From contig CANRNU010000002.1 of assembly GCA_947632005.1 (NCBI GenBank), forward strand, positions 37,002 to 101,001: a stretch of DNA of 64,000 bases, read 5' to 3'. Shown here one piece after another: positions 51,481-58,749 of this stretch. This stretch comes from an uncultured Oscillospiraceae bacterium (GTDB lineage Bacteria; Bacillota; Clostridia; Oscillospirales; Oscillospiraceae). The translations under genes were made by a program, and so were the position numbers. Under the pieces are notes generated by a model. That model worked only from the letters and a program-made list of their open reading frames with translations, had not been told where the DNA came from and ran no database searches. Position 1 is the first letter of the stretch. Every line of letters begins with the position of its first letter.

Positions 51481-53976
51481 TCAGAGATACCGGCCCGTCA
51501 CGCTCTCCGGGCAGGCGCGGATGTCCTCCGGCGTGCCCGCGGCCACGATGCGGCCCCCTGCCTCGCCGCCCCCGGGGCCCATGTCCACCACATAGTCCGC
51601 GTTTCGGATGAGGTCCAGGTCGTGCTCGATGACGATCACGGTGGCGCCCTGGCCGATGAGGGTCTGGAACACGCCCATCAGGCTCTTTACGTCCAGGGGA
51701 TGCAGACCGATGGTGGGCTCGTCGAAGACGAACAGGGAGTCGCTCTGACCCCGGCCCATCTCGCTGGCCAGCTTCAGCCGCTGGGCCTCCCCGCCGGAGA
51801 GCCCCGGCGTCTGCTCCCCCAGGGTCAGATAGCCCAGGCCCACGTCGTGCAGCACCTGCAGCCGGCTGTGGACCGTCTTGAGGTCGCCGCACACCGGCAG
51901 GGCCTCGTCCACGCTCATGGCCATCAGGGCGGGGAGACTGAGCCGGGCGCCGTCCCGCCGCTCCCGCAGGATGTCAAAGGCCGCCCGGCTGTACCGGGAG
52001 CCGCCGCAGTCGGGGCAGGGGATGTCCACGTCCGGGAGGAACTGGACGTCCAGGCTGATGCTGCCCGTGCCGTCACAGGTGGGGCAGCGCAGACGCCCGG
52101 TGTTGTAGGAGAAGTCCCCGGCCTTATAGCCCTGCGCCTTCGCGTCCGGGGTGCGGGCGTAGACCTTCCGGAGCTCGTCGTGCACGTCCGCATAGGTGGC
52201 CACGGTGGAGCGGACGTTGATGCCGATGGGGGTGGCGTCGATGAGCTTTGCCTGCCGGATGCCCGGGGCGTCCAGGGACAGCACATGGGCGGGCAGGGGC
52301 GCGCCGTCCGCGGCGGCAGCCAGGGCCGGGACCAGGCTTTCCAGGACCATGGTGGTCTTGCCGGAGCCGGACATGCCTGTGACCACCGTGAGCCGCCCCT
52401 TGGGGAAGGAGACGGTCAGGGGCTTTACCGTGTGGATGGGGCCGGTGGTCATGGTGATACGGCCCAGGCCGAAGAGCTCCTCCGGGGCGCACCGGTCCCG
52501 CAGCCGGGTCCTTGTCTCCGGGTCGAGGAAGGGACCGATCTTGGAGACGGGGTCCTTGATGAGCGCTGAAACGGTCCCCTGGGCCAGGATGCGGCCGCCG
52601 CCGGCCCCCGCCCCGGGGCCCAGCTCGATGATGTGGTCCGCGTGGCGCAGCACGTTCGTGTCGTGGTCCACCAGCACCACGGAGTTGCCGTCCGCGGTCA
52701 GGTCGTCCAGCACCCCGGTGAGTCCCTCCAGATTGGCCGGATGCAGCCCGATGGAGGGCTCGTCCAGCACGTACAGCACCCCGGTGGTCCGGTTGCGGAC
52801 TGCCCGGGCCAGCTGGGCCCGCTGCCGCTCGCCGGTGGAGAGGGTGGAGGCGGCTCGGTCCAGGGTGAGGTAACCGAGCCCCAGGTCCAACAGCCGCCGG
52901 GCGGCGGCCTGGAAGGACTCGCAAATACTCTCCGCCATGGGGCGCATGGGGGCGGGCAGGGAATCTGGCACCCCGGCGACCCACTCTATGAGCTCCGAGA
53001 GGGTCATCTTGCAGGCGTCCGCCAGGGAGATGCCCTGCAGCCGGGGCGCTCTGGCCGCCTCGGAAAGGCGCGTGCCGCCGCACGCCGGGCACACCTCCTG
53101 CCGGAGGAATTTCTCCACCCGCTTCATGCCCTTTTCGTCCTTGACCTTGGCCAGAGCGTTCTCCACGGTGTAGACGGCGTTGAAGTAGGTGAAATCCAGC
53201 TCCGCGAACTCCTCGGTGCTCTTGGAGCGGTAGAGGATGTGCTTTTTCTCCGCCGGACCGTTGAAGACGATGTCCCGCTCGGCCTCGGTGAGCTGGGAGA
53301 AGGGCACGTCCGTGCGCACCCCCATGGCCCGGCACACATCGGTCATCAGCGACCACATGAGGCTGTTCCAGGGGGCCACGGCGCCCTGGTCGATGGTGAG
53401 GCTCTCGTCCGGCACCAGGGTGGACCGGTCTACGGTCCGCACCACGCCGGTGCCGCCGCAGGCGGGGCAGGCGCCCTGGCTGTTGAAGGCCAGCATCTCC
53501 GCGCCGGGGGCCTCCACCCGCTCGCCGCACACCGGGCAGAAGATGGGCCTTTCCGCCGCCACGTCCAAGGTGGGCTCCTGGTAGTGGCCGTTGGGGCAGC
53601 GGTGGCTGGCCAGCCGGGAGAACATGAGCCGCAGGGCGTTCAGAAGCTCTGTGGAGGTGCCGAAGGTGCTGCGCACCCCGGGCACGCCGGGCCGCTGGTG
53701 CAGGGCCAGGGCCGCGGGGATATAGCGCACCTCATCCACCTGGGCGGTCGCCGCCTGGGTCATCCGCCGGCGGGTGTAAGTGGACAGGGATTCCAGATAC
53801 CGCCGGGACCCCTCCGCGTACAGTACCCCCAGGGCCAGAGAGGATTTGCCGGACCCGGATACCCCGGCGACGCCCACGATCTTGTGCAGGGGGATGTCCA
53901 CGTCGATGTTTTTCAGGTTATGTACCTTCGCGCCTCGGACCAGAATGGCCTCGGGCTCGTCCTTGCGCTGCGCCAT
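51481..53976 (-). CDS. UvrA-like ABC ATPase (UvrA2/DrrC type)
   Basis: An 831-residue UvrA homologue, about 100 residues shorter than housekeeping UvrA. Two ABC modules are present: Walker A GVSGSGKSSLA and GMSGSGKTTMV, signatures LSTGERQRAQLARA and LSGGEAQRLKLASE, and zinc fingers HRCPNGH, CPVCGERVE, CPACGGTG, CPTCDGTG, CPDCGGSRY. The UvrB-binding insert seems reduced, the hallmark of UvrA2 proteins, which are tied to drug tolerance or lesion scanning. ATG 53976 has GAGG 7 bases upstream. No uvrB or uvrC nearby. Confidence 0.92.
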   Translation of the reverse strand: MAQRKDEPEAILVRGAKVHNLKNIDVDIPLHKIVGVAGVSGSGKSSLALGVLYAEGSRRYLESLSTYTRRRMTQAATAQVDEVRYIPAALALHQRPGVPGVRSTFGTSTELLNALRLMFSRLASHRCPNGHYQEPTLDVAAERPIFCPVCGERVEAPGAEMLAFNSQGACPACGGTGVVRTVDRSTLVPDESLTIDQGAVAPWNSLMWSLMTDVCRAMGVRTDVPFSQLTEAERDIVFNGPAEKKHILYRSKSTEEFAELDFTYFNAVYTVENALAKVKDEKGMKRVEKFLRQEVCPACGGTRLSEAARAPRLQGISLADACKMTLSELIEWVAGVPDSLPAPMRPMAESICESFQAAARRLLDLGLGYLTLDRAASTLSTGERQRAQLARAVRNRTTGVLYVLDEPSIGLHPANLEGLTGVLDDLTADGNSVVLVDHDTNVLRHADHIIELGPGAGAGGGRILAQGTVSALIKDPVSKIGPFLDPETRTRLRDRCAPEELFGLGRITMTTGPIHTVKPLTVSFPKGRLTVVTGMSGSGKTTMVLESLVPALAAAADGAPLPAHVLSLDAPGIRQAKLIDATPIGINVRSTVATYADVHDELRKVYARTPDAKAQGYKAGDFSYNTGRLRCPTCDGTGSISLDVQFLPDVDIPCPDCGGSRYSRAAFDILRERRDGARLSLPALMAMSVDEALPVCGDLKTVHSRLQVLHDVGLGYLTLGEQTPGLSGGEAQRLKLASEMGRGQSDSLFVFDEPTIGLHPLDVKSLMGVFQTLIGQGATVIVIEHDLDLIRNADYVVDMGPGGGEAGGRIVAAGTPEDIRACPESVTGRYL

Positions 53977-54123
53977 ATCGTTACCTCGCATCGGTCGTTG
54001 TCAGTGGTATTATAGACCGGAAACAGGTGATTTTCAACGGAAGATGTGGTATGGTATCATCATAATGATGGTCATCGCACAGGGAGATGATCCGGAACGG
54101 CAGCATGAAAAGGAGGGACATTT

Positions 54124-54501
54124 ATGACAGAGGTGGCAGCGGCGCTCATATGGCGGGATGACCGGTTCCTCATCTGCCAGCGACCGAAGGAGAAGGCCCG
54201 GGGGCTCCTGTGGGAGTTCGTGGGCGGCAAGGTGGAGCCGGGGGAGACGAAGGAACAGGCCCTTGTCCGGGAGTGCCGGGAGGAGCTGGGCATCGAACTT
54301 GCCGTGGGCACGGTATTCATGGATGTGGTCCACGCGTACCCGGATATCACCGTCCATCTGACGCTTTTTAACGCCTCCATCGCCGCGGGGGAGCCGGCGC
54401 TTTTGGAGCACAACGCCATGGCGTGGATACGGCCGGAGGAGATACCCCGGTACGACTTCTGCCCCGCGGACGAGACGATCCTGAAAAAGCTGATGGGGTG
54501 A
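54124..54501 (+). CDS. NUDIX hydrolase, MutT-like
   Basis: A 125-residue pyrophosphatase. The full Nudix box is present: GGKVEPGET...REC-REELGIEL (residues 36-61). The N-terminal sequence (AALIWRDDRFLICQRPKEKARGLLWEFVGGKVEPG) is typical of MutT-type enzymes that remove 8-oxo-dGTP. Its ribosome site is AAAGGAGG 10 bases upstream. Confidence 0.93.
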   Translation: MTEVAAALIWRDDRFLICQRPKEKARGLLWEFVGGKVEPGETKEQALVRECREELGIELAVGTVFMDVVHAYPDITVHLTLFNASIAAGEPALLEHNAMAWIRPEEIPRYDFCPADETILKKLMG

Positions 54502-54556
54502 GGCGCCCCAGGGCGTCATGCTCTTTGAGCATGGATCAAGCATAAAAACAAGGTAT

Positions 54557-54626
54557 TTGATATAATGGGAGAAAACAGGTATAATGCGGGCATGGGGAGC
54601 GGAGCTCCCCGGTGTCCGCATTTTTG
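54557..54626 (+). promoter_or_regulatory. MATE promoter followed by leader hairpin
   Basis: TTGATA (54557-54562), 17-base spacer, TATAAT (54580-54585). Immediately downstream GGGGAGC/GCTCCCC, extendable by GCGGGCA/TGTCCGC, forms a strong hairpin ending in ATTTTTG at about 54626. It resembles a small attenuator in front of the MATE gene. Confidence 0.6.
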
Positions 54627-54643
54627 TATGGGAGGCAGAGTCG

Positions 54644-55984
54644 ATGACCGAAAGCGTGGTGTTTACGAACCGGCAGCTGCGGGCGATGATCGTGCCGCTG
54701 TTTTTGGAGCAGCTTCTGGCTATGCTGGTGGGCCTTGCCGACACGCTGGTCATCAGCTACGCGGGGGAGGCCGCCGTGTCCGGCGTGTCCCTGGTCAACC
54801 AGTTCAACACCATCTTCATCTACTTCTTCACCGCCCTGGCCTCCGGCGGCGCGGTGGTGGTGAGCCAGTATCTGGGCCGGGCCGACCGGCAAAACGCCGG
54901 GCGCTCCGCCAGCCAGCTTCTCATGTTCTCCACGGTGTTCTCCCTGGGGCTGATGGCGCTGGTGCTGGCGGCGGGCCGGAGCATTTTGCGGCTGCTGTTC
55001 GGCAGGGTGGATGCCGACGTGATGGCTGCCTGCGTGACGTACCTTCGCATCTCTGCCTACTCCTATCCGGCGCTGGCCGTCTACAACGCGGGGGCGGCGG
55101 TGTACCGCAGCATCGGCAAGACCAAGGTGACCATGTATATCTCCGTGGTGTCCAACATCATCAACGTCATCGGCAACCTGATCGGCGTGTTCGTGCTGAA
55201 GGCCGGGGTGGCGGGCGTGGCCTGGCCGTCCTTTATCGCAAGGGTGTTCTCCGCGGTCGTCATCACGGCGCTGTGCTTTGGGCCAAAGCGGGAGGTGGCC
55301 TATGAAAAGACGTGGATCTTCCGCTGGGACAGGCCCATGCTCAGGAGCATCCTGGGCGTGGCCGTGCCCAACGGGGCGGAAAACGGCATCTTCCAACTGG
55401 TGAAGGTGGCGCTGAGCAGCATCGTGGCCCTGTTCGGGACCTACCAGATCGCGGCCAACGGCGTGGCCCAGAGCATCTGGTCCCTGGCGGCGCTGGCGGG
55501 GGTGGCCATGGGGCCGGTGTACATCACGGTCATAGGCCGGTGCATGGGCGCGGGGGATACAGAGGCCGCGGCGGCGTATCTCAAAAAGCTCAACCGGCTC
55601 ACAGTGGTCATATCCGTGGTCTGGAACGGGCTCATTCTGGCGGCCACACCACTTTTTATGCGGGTCTACGCCCTGGAGCCGGAGACGAAGGCTCTGGTGT
55701 TCCAGCTGGTGGTCATCCACAACGTGTTCAACGCCTTTGCCTATCCCTTCAGTGGGGGCCTGAGCTGCGGTCTGCGGGCGGCGGGGGACGTGAAGTACAC
55801 CATGATCGTGTCCGTGGCGTCCACCCTGGGCTGCCGGCTGGTGCTGTCCTACCTCCTGGGGCTGACGCTTCATATGGGCGTGATCGGCATCGCCTTGGCC
55901 ATGGCGGCGGACTGGACTGTGCGGGCGGCGGTGTTCCTGGCCCGGCAAAGGTCCGGCAGGTGGAAGCAGTTCAAGGTGATATAA
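54644..55984 (+). CDS. MATE family efflux transporter
   Basis: A 446-residue, 12-helix antiporter in two related halves: TNRQLRAMIVPLFLEQLLAMLVGLADTLVISYAGEAAVSGVSLV opens the first and RSILGVAVPNGAENGIFQLVKVALSSIVALFGTYQIAANGVAQ the second. It exports cations or drugs against Na+ or H+. ATG 54644 has GGGAGG 9 bases upstream. The last 58 bases of the gene recur at 57238-57295. Confidence 0.93.
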   Translation: MTESVVFTNRQLRAMIVPLFLEQLLAMLVGLADTLVISYAGEAAVSGVSLVNQFNTIFIYFFTALASGGAVVVSQYLGRADRQNAGRSASQLLMFSTVFSLGLMALVLAAGRSILRLLFGRVDADVMAACVTYLRISAYSYPALAVYNAGAAVYRSIGKTKVTMYISVVSNIINVIGNLIGVFVLKAGVAGVAWPSFIARVFSAVVITALCFGPKREVAYEKTWIFRWDRPMLRSILGVAVPNGAENGIFQLVKVALSSIVALFGTYQIAANGVAQSIWSLAALAGVAMGPVYITVIGRCMGAGDTEAAAAYLKKLNRLTVVISVVWNGLILAATPLFMRVYALEPETKALVFQLVVIHNVFNAFAYPFSGGLSCGLRAAGDVKYTMIVSVASTLGCRLVLSYLLGLTLHMGVIGIALAMAADWTVRAAVFLARQRSGRWKQFKVI

Positions 55985-56033
55985 TTTAAGAACACAAGAC
56001 GAGAAACATAACTTAAAAGAGGAGGATATTCAA

Positions 56034-56840
56034 ATGGCAGTTTTACAAGTCGAATTTCATTCAGAGGCGTTGAAGCGGGTGGTGTCGTTCAAGGCGATCC
56101 TGCCCACGGAACGATTCAAAGCGCCCTACCCCACGCTGTATCTGCTCCACGGCCTGACGGACAACGCCAGCGCGTGGCTGTATAACACCAGGATCCGGCT
56201 GTGGGCGGAGGAGATGGGCCTCGCGGTGGTGCTGCCCTCCGGGGAGAACTCCTTTTATCTGGACGTCCCGGTCAAAGACGGCTGCTACGGCGACTTCGGC
56301 GAGTACATAGGCCGGGAGCTTGTGGAGGTGACGCGAGAGATGTTCCCGCTATCCCGCAAGCGGGAGGACACGTTCATCGGCGGGCTCTCCATGGGCGGCT
56401 ACGGCGCCTGCCGGAACGGACTGAAATACTGCGATACCTTCAGCAAGGTGGCTATGCTGTCCGCGGCGGTACACTTCTTTGAGTGGCCCAGGGAAAAGGC
56501 CATGGGCGACGGCAATACCATCGGGGAGCTGCAGTGCTTCGGCGACCTGGACAAGATGGAAAACACCGACCGCAATCCCCGGTATCTCATCCGTGCCATT
56601 CAGGAACGGAACAAGAAAGATGGGGTCAATCATTTCCCAGACTTCTATGTGACCTGCGGCACGGAGGACCGGCTTCTCGACGCGGACCGCTCCCTTGCCG
56701 CCGCGCTGAAGGAGGCGGGAGCCAATGTGTTCTATGAGGACGGACCGGGCATCCACGATTGGTATTTCTGGGGCAAATACATCCGCCATGTGTTGGATTG
56801 GCTGCACATAAAAGCGCAGAAAAAGGAAGGAGTAATTTGA
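56034..56840 (+). CDS. Esterase, FrmB/EstA-like
   Basis: A 268-residue alpha/beta hydrolase. Nucleophile GGLSMGGYGAC, acid in TCGTEDRLLDAD and His in GPGIHDWYFW. The N-terminal strand-rich region and LLHGLTDNASAWLYN match the esterase D / S-formylglutathione hydrolase relatives that deacetylate carbohydrates or short esters. AAGAGGAGG lies 10 bases upstream. Followed directly by a CMD-family gene, probably in one operon. Confidence 0.88.
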   Translation: MAVLQVEFHSEALKRVVSFKAILPTERFKAPYPTLYLLHGLTDNASAWLYNTRIRLWAEEMGLAVVLPSGENSFYLDVPVKDGCYGDFGEYIGRELVEVTREMFPLSRKREDTFIGGLSMGGYGACRNGLKYCDTFSKVAMLSAAVHFFEWPREKAMGDGNTIGELQCFGDLDKMENTDRNPRYLIRAIQERNKKDGVNHFPDFYVTCGTEDRLLDADRSLAAALKEAGANVFYEDGPGIHDWYFWGKYIRHVLDWLHIKAQKKEGVI

Positions 56841-56842
56841 AC

Positions 56843-57172
56843 ATGGAAAAGATCACACAGACCGCGGGCAGAAATCAGCTTGGCGATTTTGCGCCGGATT
56901 TCGCCCATTTCAACGACGACGTTCTCTTCGGGGAGAACTGGAACAACCAGGACATCGACCTGAAGACCCGGTGCATCATCACCGTGGTGGCGCTGATGAG
57001 CTCCGGCATCACGGACTCGTCCCTCATTTACCACCTGGAGAATGCCAAGGCCCACGGTGTGACGCGGGCGGAGATCGCCGCCATCGTGACCCACGTCGGT
57101 TTTTATGTGGGCTGGCCCAAGGCGTGGGCGGTGTTCCGTCTGGCCAAGGACGTGTGGAACGAGGATGCCTGA
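56843..57172 (+). CDS. Carboxymuconolactone decarboxylase family protein
   Basis: A 109-residue protein of the CMD fold: DLKTRCIITVVALMSSGITDSSLIYHLENAKAHGVTRAEIAAIVTHVGFYVGWPKA. The Cys-x-x-Cys of AhpD-like peroxidases is missing, so disulfide chemistry is unlikely; the gamma-CMD-like pattern suggests an oxidoreductase or lyase role. Starts 3 bases after the esterase stop region, with AAGGAAGGAG upstream. Function uncertain. Confidence 0.85.
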   Translation: MEKITQTAGRNQLGDFAPDFAHFNDDVLFGENWNNQDIDLKTRCIITVVALMSSGITDSSLIYHLENAKAHGVTRAEIAAIVTHVGFYVGWPKAWAVFRLAKDVWNEDA

Positions 57173-57237
57173 GCATGAAGTCGTTTTCCCGCTCCAGGTA
57201 GCGGCAGAACATGAACACATAGATCCTCCGGCGATGC

Positions 57238-57295
57238 GGCGGTGTTCCTGGCCCGGCAAAGGTCCGGCAAGTGGAAGCAATTTAAGGTGATATAA
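57238..57295 (+). pseudogene. Displaced 3' end of a MATE gene
   Basis: These 58 bases match the last 58 bases of the MATE gene (55926-55983) with about 3 substitutions and translate VFLARQRSGKWKQFKVI then stop. It marks a duplication or a lost paralogue whose 3' end remains. Confidence 0.75.
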
Positions 57296-57352
57296 CGGCG
57301 ATCATCCCGTGGGTCCTGCCCTTTTTGCTCCCTCGTAGGAAGGCGGGACAGA

Positions 57353-57384
57353 AAACATCCCGGCTCGACCGAGCCGGGATGTTT
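57353..57384 (+). terminator. Palindromic terminator, left copy of a 32-bp duplication
   Basis: AAACATCCCGGCTCG-ACC-GAGCCGGGATGTTT: a 14-bp hairpin. Exactly repeated at 57671-57702. Confidence 0.85.
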
Positions 57385-57672
57385 CAGACTGTCAAAGGAT
57401 GGATGAAAGGAAGCGAAGGCCGGTCAGGCCGAGCCGTCTCGTCGATGCACGCTGGCCAGGTCTCCCTTTGCCGCAGAGCGGCAAAGCTCGATTGGCAGCG
57501 GCATCTCCTCTCCCCACGGGAAACGCTTCGCTGGTTTCCCGCGGGGACCCCTTGGCCGCGCGTGAAGTCAAAAGCCGCTGTGCGAAGGCTTTTGACTTCC
57601 TGCCGGCGGGATTCACTTCCGCCGAGCAGTTTCAATCTGAGCGGTCAAAAACTCGTTTTTTGACAAGCTCAA
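57385..57672 (+). repeat. Dispersed intergenic repeat, copy B, bracketed by duplicated terminators
   Basis: About 288 bases related to copy A at 30068-30245: same ends (CAGACTGTCAAAGG and TTTTTTGACAAGCTCAA) and the same three internal blocks, but with an extra 110-base GC-rich insert (57440-57560). No reading frame is convincing. Lies between the 32-bp terminator copies. Confidence 0.75.
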
Positions 57673-57702
57673 ACATCCCGGCTCGACCGAGCCGGGATGT
57701 TT
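57671..57702 (+). terminator. Palindromic terminator, right copy
   Basis: Exact copy of 57353-57384. Also serves the convergent flavin reductase gene ending at 57719. Confidence 0.85.
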
Positions 57703-57718
57703 TCTGTTGCAGGAAGAC

Positions 57719-58291
57719 TTATTTTTTCATGAGGCCGGCGCCGGAATGCCATGCCTGGCCCACCTTTTCGGTGCAGGCATAGTAGCCGTTGCGCATCTGG
57801 TCGAAGGCGAAGGCGTTCAGCTTCCCCGCGTCCACGCGGCCCAGTTCGTCCAGGACCTTCTCATCAGCCAGTACGTTCTGGATACGGCCCAGGACCCGCA
57901 GACCGTAGGGCTCGTCCTCGAACCGCTCCACGGTGCACTCCAGGGTCAGCGGATATTCCTGGATGACCGGCGCGTCCACCCGGGTGCTCTTCACCGCATG
58001 CAGGCCGGTGCGCGCAAATTTATCCGGCGTGTCGTTGGCGGAGGCGATACCCATGAAATCGGACGCCTCTATGGTGTCGGTCCCCGGCACGGCCAGGGTG
58101 AACGCCCCCCGGGCCCGCAGGTTGGCCACGGTCTTGTGGTCGGCCTCCAGATTCAGCGCCACCATGTCCTCGGCGCAGATGCCGCCCCAGGCCATCATCA
58201 TCGAGTCCACAGACCCGTCCTCGTTGTATGTGCTGATCATATAGGTGGGCATGGGATAGAGATAGGGATGGACACCCAGTTCCTTCATCAT
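57719..58291 (-). CDS. Flavin reductase family protein (flavoredoxin-like)
   Basis: A 190-residue split-barrel FMN protein: PMPTYMISTYNEDGSVDSMMMAWGGICAEDMVALNLEADHKTVANLRARGAFTLAVPG fits the flavin reductase/flavoredoxin fold that binds FMN. ATG 58291 is chosen because AAGGAG is 8 bases upstream; GTG 58300 would overlap the ribosome site. Divergent from an HxlR regulator that probably controls it. Confidence 0.9.
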   Translation of the reverse strand: MMKELGVHPYLYPMPTYMISTYNEDGSVDSMMMAWGGICAEDMVALNLEADHKTVANLRARGAFTLAVPGTDTIEASDFMGIASANDTPDKFARTGLHAVKSTRVDAPVIQEYPLTLECTVERFEDEPYGLRVLGRIQNVLADEKVLDELGRVDAGKLNAFAFDQMRNGYYACTEKVGQAWHSGAGLMKK

Positions 58292-58309
58292 AGCAAACAC
58301 TCCTTGTCG

Positions 58310-58338
58310 TTGACTTTCCCCATTAGGGGCACTATAAT
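58310..58338 (+). promoter_or_regulatory. Promoter of the HxlR gene
   Basis: TTGACT (58310-58315), 17-base spacer, TATAAT (58333-58338). Confidence 0.75.
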
Positions 58339-58365
58339 TCTACCAGCCCTATGCACCAAAGACAA
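58337..58365 (-). promoter_or_regulatory. Promoter of the flavin reductase gene
   Basis: Minus-strand TTGTCT (58360-58365), 17-base spacer, TAGAAT (58337-58342). Its -10 overlaps the -10 of the divergent promoter, so the two must compete. AGTAC/GTACT arms at about 58366-58389 may be the HxlR site. Confidence 0.65.
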
Positions 58366-58407
58366 GTACGCACATTTTTGATATGTACTATCCTGGAGGA
58401 AAGTGCT

Positions 58408-58740
58408 ATGACCAAGGAATGCATTGCCAACTGCCGGCTGGAGGACACGGGCTTCAACTACACCATGGGCCTGATCCAGGGCAAGTATAAGATGTTCATT
58501 CTCTATACGCTGATGGAATTTGGCACGGTGCGCTTCAACGAGATGCGCCGGTACATTGGCTCCATCACCTTCAAGACCCTCAGCGCCACATTGAAGCAGC
58601 TGGAGGCGGACGGCCTCATCCATCGGGAGGAGTATCCCCAGATACCGCCCAAGGTGGAGTACAGCCTCACGGAGCGGGGCCGGTCGCTGATCCCCATCCT
58701 GGATCAGATGTGCGACTGGGGGGACAAAAACCGGATATAG
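58408..58740 (+). CDS. HxlR-family transcription regulator
   Basis: A 110-residue winged helix: LIQGKYKMFILYTLMEFGTVRFNEMRRYIGSITFKTLSATLKQLEADGLIHREEYPQIPPKVEYSLTERGRSLIPIL. Family members often respond to oxidative or electrophile stress through a Cys; a candidate is Cys at the N-terminus (ECIANC). GGAGGAAAG lies before the ATG. Controls the divergent flavin reductase by inference. Confidence 0.93.
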   Translation: MTKECIANCRLEDTGFNYTMGLIQGKYKMFILYTLMEFGTVRFNEMRRYIGSITFKTLSATLKQLEADGLIHREEYPQIPPKVEYSLTERGRSLIPILDQMCDWGDKNRI

Positions 58741-58749
58741 CCTGCCGAC

